Source: Diplosphaera chodatii
Lineage: Eukaryota > Chlorophyta > Trebouxiophyceae > Prasiolales > Stichococcaceae
Assembly (NCBI GenBank): GCA_032358165.1
Contig: JAALGY010000051.1
Span: forward strand, 620,001-684,000
Length of the DNA stretch: 64,000 bases
Direction: 5' to 3'
The position numbers were made by a program, and so were the translations under genes. The stretch's first letter is position 1; every line of letters starts with the position of its first letter. Below the pieces are notes generated by a model. The model was given only the letters and a program-made list of their open reading frames with translations. It was not told the origin of the DNA and made no database searches. Below are positions 46,659 through 56,228 of the stretch, piece after piece.

Positions 46659-48562
46659 TCAGCCCACAGTCGTCGTTTGCGTCTTGTCGGGAGTGTCCGC
46701 CTTATCTCCATTGAGTGCCTCGAACATATCATGACCCCACTTCCCTCCACCGCCACCGCCAAAGCCTCCAAAGCCAGATCCCCTACCGCGCCCACCCTGC
46801 CAGCTGCCGCCCCTGCATGGTAATGCTCACAAATGACGCTGTCATCAGGTGGTTTGGGCAGCACTTGACTGCACGATGCATGCACCTGCCCTGGTATTTT
46901 GCAGACAGTGAGGAACACGGTTGACAGGCCGTCGGCCGCAGCTGACTGCACCTGAAGTCGGAGTTGCGGTGCAGGCCGAAGATGCCCTCAGAGACGCCGT
47001 CGCGGCGCTGTCGCCGCTGCCGGTCCATCGGCTCGGCCGCCTCCGAGTCCACCCAGTCGCGGCCCCGCTGTCGCGGCGGCTGCGGCCCCCGGTCGTCCCA
47101 TCTGTCCCTGTACATGCACTTGGCCTGTTTGTGTACCTGGTCAATCTGTTTGGAAACAGAGGTGCTGCAGCAGATCAAAGCAGCAAAACTGACCCGGTTT
47201 GCGAAAAATATCAGGCGCAATGGGTCCTGCCTGCCAGCACCAGCTCAGCAGGCAGTAGCCCCTGCATAGCATGTGGTGAAGCAGCCGCACCCGGGGTCCT
47301 CGACGATGAAGGAGCCGCCAGCATCAGGTGCGCCTCGCCCGGCCCCGCCCGCCGCCGCCTGCCTGGGGGCGCCGCCGTTCCGTGGCCGCCGCAGCTCCTC
47401 CTTGAACGTCACCACGTCTCGGTCGTCGTGCTGCAGTCACACACAGGGGCTGCGGATCAGGCGCTGCAGGCTGGAGCGATGACTCTGGCCCGCCCATCTG
47501 CCTGGGCAAGGACAAGGCACTATTTTGCCATACATGAGGTGGAGCGAAGGGCGGATGCAAGAACATTGGGCGCGGGGAATGTGACACCACGCTGTGAGCT
47601 GCACCAATGCCTCACTACAAGGCAGCGCTTGATGCTCCACGTGCTGCTGACATCGATCTGAACAAGGCGAGCTGCACAGCCATGGCAGGCAAATGCACAT
47701 GCTGCCCGCGATAAATCGACTCAACTTGTGGAGCAGAGTGTGTGCGGTGTCCACTGCACAAGTATGTGCCTGTCACCTCGAAGAAGTAGCCACCCCGGGG
47801 CACAATGTAGTCGGTGTCCTCGATTGCGCGTGCGTACATGCCGTGTGGGTTAATGCGCACTGGCTGCTGCGCCGCTGGCTGCCCCCCCTGCCCTAAAACG
47901 CCATTCTGTTGCGGCTGCTGCTGTTGCTGCTGCTGCCCCGGCGCAGGACGCTGTGGGTGGCCAGGTGGTGCCCCTGTGCAGGAAGGTTTGGGGGCACATC
48001 ATCACGAGGGCCAGATCATTGCAGCACTATCAACACTATAAGCCTCCGCAGCCTGGCCACCAGGCAGGTGACACCGCACACCTGGTCGAGGCCTGCGCTG
48101 CGGTTGCCTGCTATCCGCGGCGGCCTCAGCTGTGCCAGCTGGTGGCGTGGGCACCATTGCATCCAGTACTGCCGCCCCATGGGCGGGTCCCACTGCATGG
48201 CCATCATGAGCTCCTGCCTGGGGTTGGGCAGGATCACGCTCATCTGTCACATGCTGCCCACCCCGACGCTCATCATGCCGATGGTCTGAATCGTGCCGCG
48301 AACGCCGCTGCTGGTCGTGATGGCCCCGCAAGTCGCCTGCTCGCTGCTCTGGGCGCCGCTGTGAAGGCATATCACGCTCAGTGCGCCTGTCACGCTGCTG
48401 ATGATCATCTGAGCGTTGCACTCCGTCTCGGCTGCCGTGATCCTGACGATGGTCGTCCCTGCGGTGGCTTCGTTCGTGTCCGCGACTGCGTTCGTCCCTG
48501 CGGTGGCTGCTGTGGTGCCGCCGTTCGCGGGAGCGGCTGCGCTCGCGGCGACGCTCCGACAT
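46659..48562 (-). CDS. MLN51: Btz-domain protein, MLN51/CASC3-like exon-junction-complex subunit
   Basis: Barentsz-type subunit of the exon junction complex; the Btz (SELOR) domain clamps eIF4A-III on spliced mRNA. From ATG 48562 the N-terminus is rich in Arg, Ser, His and Asp (MSERRRERSRSRERRHHSSH, then repeated HDRRxDE-like units) for about 120 residues. The Btz signature is spread over exons: NPHGMYARAIEDTDYIVPRG and GYFFE (about 47845-47775), HDDRDVVTFKEELRRPRN (about 47435-47375), RDRWDDRGPQPP then RDWVDSEAAEPMDRQRR (about 47115-46950) and GKWGHDMFEALNGDKADTPD (46745-46685), preceded by a Gly-rich GRGSGFGGFGGGGGG. RGGYFFEHDDR and KWGHDMFEALN are the two conserved Btz blocks; here an unusually long Gly/Arg/Asp linker separates them. 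The stop is at 46659-46661. In 48243-48016 two frames are open, so the end of exon 1 is uncertain. CAG/CTG repeats near 47905-47940 encode glutamines. Confidence 0.82.
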
Positions 48563-49210
48563 GGAGGTTCCGGCCGTCGGTGCTCAGAGTCGCCGACAAT
48601 GCTTTGATGTGTTGATTCACTGGCAGTGCTTGATGCTTCGGGGCCAGCAACCAACAGAAGCTGCCTCTGGTGTGAACGATTTGGCTCCCCTTCACGAAGC
48701 TGTGCGAACGCTGCAACAGGAGGATTCGGCACACGAACCGGTGCATACACACTGCATGTGCGTGTCGCGCACTCTTGAACAGCATGCAAGCGGCAAATGA
48801 GACGTTTAGTCCACCAGTGCACGATGCATCCCTCGCTGTATGGCTCGCTGCCCTGAAGCGTGGTGAAAGTTTGTGCACATCTGAAGTCACTGTCTTCCCT
48901 TAGCCACCATAAAAGCCGAGCACTGTGACAGGCATTTTACGTTTCCTTGCGCCCAGTGGCGGCATTGCGCGGCACAGGGTTGCGTTGTCATTGGTCCACA
49001 TAGGTTGGATCAAAGCACTGGTGAGCACTGATCGACGAAGATGCTGCTGAGTGTAGTGCGCGTGCTTGCAGCCTAAACTATACGTATGGTCTCTGCTACA
49101 CACAGCTGCTGCCCAAGTCAAAATCAGTGTCGCGAGTCGCCAGCAGCGAACTGCGCCAGCTTGTGCTGATTCTTTGTGCGTTAGGCCTGCATTTATTTGT
49201 CACAGCCTGC
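48563..49210. promoter_or_regulatory. divergent promoter region
   Basis: 648 bases between the Btz gene (minus) and SEC14 copy A (plus). Both promoters must be here. No defined element or extra gene is visible. Confidence 0.45.
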
Positions 49211-51337
49211 ATGGGCCTGTGTGGATGCTTCACGAGCAGCAAGGCCCGCAAAGCTAGCAGCACAACAGGGAAACCAGCCGAGCCCCAGCAGAACGGTGTC
49301 ACTGCGCTTGGTGGCACAGCCACGCCGCTGGATCGTGTCAGCCCCGAGTCCTTTGCCTCCGCCAACTCATTCGCCTCAGCGCAGTCGTTCCTGTCAGCCA
49401 CCAGCAACGTGTCCGGCACCACAACCAAGAGTGCAGCAGGTATCCAACAGGGGTGGCCGGCACTCAGTCTGCTCTGCAGAACAGTGCCGGGCTCCCATGT
49501 TGATGTGCTGAGCAGCTGCTCACATGCTTTTTAAGGTGGCGGTGCGGACCGGAGCCAGGACGGCATGGCTGGGCTGTCGGACGAGCACAAAGAGGCACTC
49601 ATAGAGCTGCGGCGGCGAGTGGCAGCACCGCAGGTCTGACGCTGCACTGTTGCCCGGCCTGGTCTGCAGGGCATGTGCCTGTAGACATTGCAGAGTCTGA
49701 ACTGGTCAAGCCAGCAGCGCCGCAGCAAGTAATCTGGTGCTGCATGGCTGGCAGGCGTCTGACAGCACCGACGGCCACACCGCCTCGCTGGCCGAGCGGC
49801 TGCGGCGCACGGGCGAGGTGGTGGACGACGCCTGCCTGAGAAGGTGCGGCTGCGGTTCTGCATGTCCCCAGACTAGCGACCAGACTAGCGAGTTACGCCG
49901 CGACTTCCAGGTCGTGATGAGAGTTTCCATGTGTGATGAGAATGGAAGGTCGGCAGCTCAAGCTGCCGGCGCTCCGCTGTGCAGGTGGCTGGTCGCGCGC
50001 ACCTGGAGCGCGGACAAGGCAGAGCACAGCCTTCGGGACCATGCTGCCTGGCGCTCCGAGTTCCCGAACAACAGCGTCACCGAGGTGGGCCGCTCCAGGA
50101 GGGGTGCTGACCGTGCAGTGGGTTCTGAGCATAGTATGAGTCCGGCTCACCCTGGCAAACTGCATTGAACTGCAGCTGTGATGCGCAGGCATCTGCAACG
50201 ATGTTCGGTTTCATGCACAGGATACCATCAAAGGGGAGCTGGCACAGGAGAAGACGTTCGTCCAGGGCTGCGATGTAGACGTGAGCAGATGCGTTGTGCT
50301 ACACGGTTGATACACTGCAACTTTTGCCTGCAACTGCGGCATTCAATGATGTCGCACCGCTGTGTGGTGGCATTGGCAGCCTGGCAGCGCAACAGCATCG
50401 TCAGTGTGCCACTTATTGCAGCTATTGTGCACTCCAGGGCCACCCAGTGCTGGTCATCCTGGCGGCAAGGCACAATGCAGGCAAGCGCCAGATTGAGGAG
50501 ACCCGCCGCTTCATCACATATTGCCTGGACCACACAGTGGCATCGGCCACCAAGGACGTCGACAAGTTCGTCGTCCTGTTTGACTTGACAGGTCAATACT
50601 GCTTCAAGGGTCTCTGGCGGTGTGTTGTGCAACCCTTGTTGTGTCCTGCTGACCATCACTGCGTTGGTACGCTGCATGGAGTACCGTGAGGCGGTGTGTT
50701 GTACCCTGTGTCCCGCAGGGTTTGGCATGAGCAACATGGACTTCAAGGCACTGCTTAGCTGCTTCGACCTGCTGCAGGTGGGCCTTCCCACCATGTGCTG
50801 GCTTGCATGGTGCAATGAGCTGATGGCTGCCTTTGGTCTTACTACTCAATGGCAGGCCCGCGACATGTTGCAGACCTGTGCCGCCATGTTGCCGCTGCAG
50901 AACCACTACCCAGAGCGGCTGGCGCAGCTGTGGTTCCTCAACGCGCCTTCGCTGTTCTGGGGCCTGTGGAAGATGGTGTCGCCCTTCATCGACCCGGGCA
51001 CTCGAGCAAAAATCGAGTTCGTCAAGGGCGAGGCTGCGCTGGCCGACCTGCAGAAGGTCATCTCGCCCGAGGTGGGCGTGCATGGTCGTGGCCTGCTGGT
51101 GCCTACAACTGTTCTCTGCGGGCTTTGCACAACCTTGCACAGGATCCGCTTCCGGCCTCTCCGCATGAAACAACTCGAGTCAGAAAGCTCTCATCGCCAG
51201 CAGTGTGACTGCTTGTGGCTTGACGTGCTGAAGAGGTCGCTTGATCGGCGCAGGTGCTGCCCAAGCAGTTCGGCGGCAACGCGGAACTGATCCCGGTGCA
51301 GGACCACAAGGCTACGCTCAATGGAAAGCAGCACTGA
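49211..51337 (+). CDS. SEC14/CRAL-TRIO lipid-binding protein, copy A, with N-terminal lipidation signal
   Basis: Nine exons with consistent phases: 49211-49439, 49535-49632, 49756-49846, 49984-50083, 50193-50280, 50441-50591, 50720-50778, about 50900-51072 and 51254-51337. The protein starts [17 protein letters not shown], with Gly2 suited to N-myristoylation and Cys4/Cys6 to palmitoylation, then a Ser/Ala-rich linker ([20 protein letters not shown]). The CRAL-TRIO N-lobe has [19 protein letters not shown] and [18 protein letters not shown]; the lipid-binding domain has [62 protein letters not shown] and [20 protein letters not shown]. About 280 residues, normal for single-domain Sec14 proteins. 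An in-frame ATG upstream at 49127 would add residues that hide the acylation signal; I prefer 49211. It probably moves or senses phosphoinositides at a membrane. Copy B at 40743 is the inverted paralogue. Confidence 0.93.
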
Positions 51338-52165
51338 TAGTCAACCTGCTCCCTGTCTATGCCAACTGGCTCACAATACCATACATCGGCACCAAAGTTC
51401 TGGCAATTGCAACTATCATGAGATCTGTGTTGGGACCTCTGATAAGCTTGCAGTCCGCTGCTACTCCTCTTCGTGCAGTCGAAGTCTTGCACATTCGGGT
51501 GAATTGGGTTTGCACCACGAGGTTTGAGGTCATTTGCTGGATGGCACGCAGCATATCGCAGTACTTGTGCTGCAATTTCAAGCCGCTGCTATGCCAGCAC
51601 AGCGGCGTCCTGCTAGATCTTGAAAACAGACTCATGTAGCTGTCCCGGTGCACTCGGTCAGCAGATGTGCATGGTTGCATGCTCGAGCAGCACTTGAGGC
51701 TCTTTGCGCTTTCACCACTGGGTGGGCCACTGGCGCATACCCAGCATGAATTACAGAGCGCACATGATAAACTCATGCTGCCCAATGCTGCCACATACGC
51801 AACTGCTGTCAGCAGGGACATGGAGTTGCTGTTGCGCACCCTTGCTGGCCAATAGCCGGTTTGGTATTCAAATCTGGATTGAGCCATCCCAAACACATCA
51901 CCAACATGGTGCCAATTTGCTGACTTGCTGAGCGCCAGAGCCATTTCATTATCCGTATGCACCTTGGTTATACTGTAGGTGCATCAGTACAGGACTGATC
52001 GCTGCAGCCTACGGCTTGTGGCGGCATGGCATAGCTGTCAGCGGCTGATCGGTTGCCTACAGCCTCTCAGCAGCAGCTTGCCCAAAGCTCGCAGGCGACT
52101 TTGTGATGGACATGGCAGGCTGACTGTCAGGCAGGCTTGCGGTGTCGTCTCGCTGAATCGCAATT
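51338..52165. other. intergenic region between SEC14 copy A and gamma-tubulin
   Basis: 828 bases with the SEC14 3' UTR and gamma-tubulin promoter. Lower GC. An open minus frame (51962-51357) has no family content and is taken as chance. Confidence 0.45.
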
Positions 52166-55100
52166 ATGCCACGGGAGATTGTGACGCTGCATGTTGGGCA
52201 GGCGGGCAATCAGATTGGCTCGGAGTTCTGGCGCACGGTGCGAATTTAAGGGTGCATGGCATGCTGTCCGATGTCAGCACGTCCTCGCATCCATGATAAT
52301 CAGCCCTGCGCTTGCTGATTGCAGGTTTGCCGCGAGCATGCCATCCGTGCTGATGGCACCCTCAATGCGACACAGTCTGCAGCGTCTCAGGTCAGGGCAG
52401 ACAACTCCGCACCCCTCTACTTGTCATGCACTCTTCGCGTGGTGCAACGGCGTTGCTGGTCGGTTGGAAGTTGAGGTGGGCGTGCCGCGCATGTTGCAGG
52501 GTCCAGAGTGCAGGGAAGTCATCTTCAGGGAGGACGATGCTGGCCGCTACATGCCGCGCGCGCTGTTGCTGGACCTAGAACCCAGGTCGGGTCAATCACA
52601 CCTACATAAGGCTGCCAACAGCCTCCTGCTCATGTGTTTTCGGACTGGTGGTGGGATGTCCTGCCTCTGCACTGTTGCAGGACGGCCAAATGTTGCCGCT
52701 GTGGCAGCTGTTACTTATGTTGTGCAGTCTTCTGAGACGATACACAAAGCTGCGTCTGCCTGCTGCAGGGTGATCAACAGCATCCACGCCAGTGATCAGC
52801 GGGACTTGTTCAACCCCGAGTCGATCTTTCTCTCAGACCATGGCGGCGGCGCCGGCAATAATTGGGCGAGCGGGTACGACCAGGGCGAGAAGAACAGCGA
52901 GGACATTGCAGAGCTTGTAGGTGCGAATGCCACGATGAGAAGCTGGCGGCACCTGCAGGCACCCTGATGAAAGCCCTTTGCGTCTGTGGCTCCCCGTGCA
53001 CGGACAGCGTGCGGCTCAGCTGCCTGCCACTGTAGCGCACTACCCGCAGCATTTGTCCATACTCTTCTGTGATGCTCTGCAGAGCGGGAGGCACGCAACT
53101 GCGACAGCCTGCAGGGCTTTATGCTCACGCATGCGATCGCGGGCGGCACAGGCAGCGGCCTAGGCTCCTACCTTCTAGAGGCCCTCAGTGATTCCTTCCC
53201 GAAGGCAATGATCCATACCTACAGGTGAGGCGGGGGCGTGCATCATGCTGAGTATGCTCATCGATGCTATGTGCTTGACCCCTTGCCAACACCTGTTGCT
53301 GTTTAGCGTTGGCTGTCGACTGCTGATAGCACTTTCGATCATGTGCAGCGTGTTTCCCAATTGGAGCGATGAGGGGGTGAGTGATCTTGCATACTGCCAT
53401 TTGGTGTGCCGATGGCTGTGAGCCAGTGTTTGAGGATCTGCTGTTTTTGCTTGCGCAGATATCAGATGTCGTGGTCCAGCCCTACAACTCGATTCTGACT
53501 CTGAAGCGCCTGGCACTCGACGCCGATGCTGTGGTGGTGAGTCCTCGCCGGTTCACCATTTCGAGACAACACAGAGGGCTAGGAACGCTGATGCATGGAG
53601 ACGTGGTCTCGCACGTAATGAGGTCAACTAGTGTTCTCCTGTCCACTTCTGTTAGACAGGTTGCCGCTTCACATGGACACGCCCTGATGGTGAGGTGCAG
53701 TAACAAAGTACTCTGCACCAGGTGCTGGACAACACGGCGCTGGACGCGATCGCGCAGCAGCAGCTGGGCATCGAGCAGCCCACCGTGGAGCAGGGCAACA
53801 GCCTGGTGTCCACCATCATGGCCGCCGCGACCGCGCCCGTCCGCTTCCCAGGTGCCCGCCTGCCGCCTGAACCCTGCCATCAGACGCTGGTAGGCTTGGT
53901 GGATGTGCGCTGGCGCGAGCTCGACACGACGAGCGAGCACATACGTCAATAAGCCTGTGCTCTAACAGGGCCCATTCAGGCCCTCCGCTGGCGTCTGACT
54001 GGCATGTGATGCCACCTGGCGTCTGCAGGGCTGGTGGACATGGACATGGCGGCGATGACGTCCTCGCTGGCGGCGTCGCCGCGCGCGCACCTGCTGTCCG
54101 CTTCCTACATCCCGCTCAAGGCGGTCGCCCTGCGAGGCGGCACAGCCGCCGGCGGTGAGTGCTTCCTGTGTCGAGGTCGGACAGTGTCATGCGAGAAGAT
54201 GGCGGTCGCCTTGGCCTTAGGCTGCATTGTTGCGATGGGCTGCCCTGACGCTGGCCGCTTCTGGGCAGCAGGCGCCGCGGCCGGCGTGCGCTCCACGTCG
54301 GTGCAGGACGTGATGCGGCGGCTGCTGCAGCGGAAGAACATCATGGTGCGGCCGCCGGGGCCCTCGGCCGCCATCAAGGAGGCCAAGTACATCGCAGCCG
54401 TCGACATCCTCCAGGTGCGCACTTTGCAGTCCAGACATTCGAGGTTGTGGCCGATACACATCTGCACACCAGATCTGGACCTGGCCAAGGAACAGCCACC
54501 TCGCTCATCACTTGGCATGTGCCACATCGGCGGGCCTGTGAGTGGCCATACCGCGTCAGTCGAGCAGCTGCCCTGCAGTCAGAAGCCAGGCACTTAGTCA
54601 TCCCTACCATTGCATCAAGTGCTGCCAGCAGTGGCACTAGCGTTCCTTGTGCTGGTGCAGGGGGAGGTGGACATGGGGGAGGTGCACCGCACGCACGCCC
54701 GCATGCGCTCCCGTGGGGACCTGCCCTTCCACGACCGGTGGCCCGCCTCCCTGCAGGTGGGGCAGACCGTGGCAACATCACATGCCAGTACACCTGTCAG
54801 ATGTCCACACTGGTCCCTTGCAGCTTTGCCATTGTCACAACTGCGAGATTACGCCGGACACACAGCACCATGAGCTGCTCGTGGCAAGCTCACAGCTGTT
54901 GCCGCAAGCGGGGGCCTCCCTGCAAACAGCATGTGCACTGACGCTGGTCCAGAAAACCGGACGCCTGCCCAGTAGCGCAGTTGTGCTGTCGAGATTCCGC
55001 AGGTGGTGCCGGCTCGGGCGTCGCCGCACCTGCAGCACCCGCACCGCGTGAGCGGCCTGATGCTGGCCAACCACACCGCCGTGCGCCACACCCTGGACAA

Positions 55101-55695
55101 AACCGTGTCCCAGTTCGACACCCTGTTCCAGCGCAAGGTGTGACGCTGCGCGGCACAGCACTGCTGCGCTTTCACCTGCATGGACCGTTGCACGGCTGTA
55201 GTCAGTGGCGGGGCCTCTAGCGGACGATGCTCTCATGTGGCAGCAGTGCCGGGCATGGAAACAGCAAAATCGGCTGGATGAAGATGTGACACTGACTTCG
55301 CGACTGCATTGTGTGCCTAAAGTGTGCTTGGCTTGCCTGCAGACATACCTGCACCACTTCGTGGAGCTGCCCATGTTCCAGTCCGGCAAGGGCAAAGGGC
55401 CGGACTACGCCGAGTTCGAGGACGCGCGGGAAGTCATTGCTGGGCTGTCGGCGGAGTACGCCTCCTTTGAGCAGCCGGGCGGCGAGCTGGTAAGGCATGG
55501 TTGGGCAGACGCTGCTGCACGCTGATGTCGGCTCCCCCCTGCCGTGCATTCGACAGCTGCACAAGACATGGGGGATGAATGAAAGGCCAGGCACGAAGCA
55601 CACCCTGCCTGCTGCAGGACGACGGCGTGTCGTCGACAGGAGGCACGCCTGCAGCGCTGCAGCAGATGGCGGACTTCCGCATCTCAGCGCACTGA
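52166..55695 (+). CDS. TUBG: gamma-tubulin
   Basis: GTP-binding tubulin of the gamma-tubulin complex, which nucleates microtubules; GCP2, its direct partner, is encoded at 8171-16056. About 14 exons: 52166-52237 ([20 protein letters not shown]), 52325-52390 ([17 protein letters not shown]), 52500-52585 ([12 protein letters not shown]), 52769-52916 ([37 protein letters not shown]), 53085-53224 ([20 protein letters not shown]), 53349-53375 (VFPNWSDE), 53460-53535 ([20 protein letters not shown]), 53722-53850 ([16 protein letters not shown]), about 54029-54155, 54271-54414 ([16 protein letters not shown]), 54661-54754, 55001-55138 ([20 protein letters not shown]), 55343-55490 ([14 protein letters not shown]) and 55618-55695 ending at TGA. 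The nucleotide loop AGGTGSG is intact. Differences from typical gamma-tubulins include GQAGNQ for GQCGNQ and a shortened 54661 exon. No second tubulin gene is near. Confidence 0.96.
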
Positions 55696-56228
55696 AGTTT
55701 CCAGCGGCAGCATGCTGCCAGCGGCACAGCATTTTGACCATACCAATCTCAGCGTCAGCCTGCTGCCAGCGGCAGAGCAAGTTCAGTGGAAGGACTTCAG
55801 CAACAGCGGAACCCTGGGAGTCGGATGCAGAGCGAGTATGCAGTGCGGAATGCATCTGGCGATGCAGCGCATGTGCAGGCATGGTGAATGTACAGAAGTG
55901 GTTTTGCTTTCGTTTTCAACAACACAAACTGCAAGCAGCATAGCAACCGCAAGACGAGCACACACACCAACGGTCTCTAGTGGGTGCCCAAACCCTTGCT
56001 ACATAACACATTGTACAGACACCATGTCTCTGCAGCTCCTGGTGGATCCGATCCCTAGTGCGCACCTCATGTGCACGCCCTTCAATCTTCAGGATATCCT
56101 CCTTACCCCTGCAGATTCAGAAGGGCCCCTCGTCGGTACGTAGAAGCTCACATTAGTACTATCAACGTGCATACCAGGCAATCACGTTCACGACAGGCAG
56201 CATGTCAAGACCTAACTCCAGGAGATTC
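55696..56228. other. convergent intergenic region
   Basis: 533 bases between the stop codons of gamma-tubulin (plus) and the SYLF gene (minus). A 16-base motif CTGCCAGCGGCAGAGC-like, partly repeated at about 55709-55777 (two CTGCTGCCAGCGGCA copies), is the only structure seen. Confidence 0.45.

Noticed and set aside
48016..48243. Minus-strand frame with ILPNPRQELMMAMQWDPPMG as a separate gene
   Set aside because: It overlaps the first exon of the Btz gene in another frame; it could be its alternative reading but has no start or stop context of its own.
51357..51962. Minus-strand 201-residue open frame
   Set aside because: Overlaps the last SEC14 exon and its 3' UTR, with no domain and no spliced partner.
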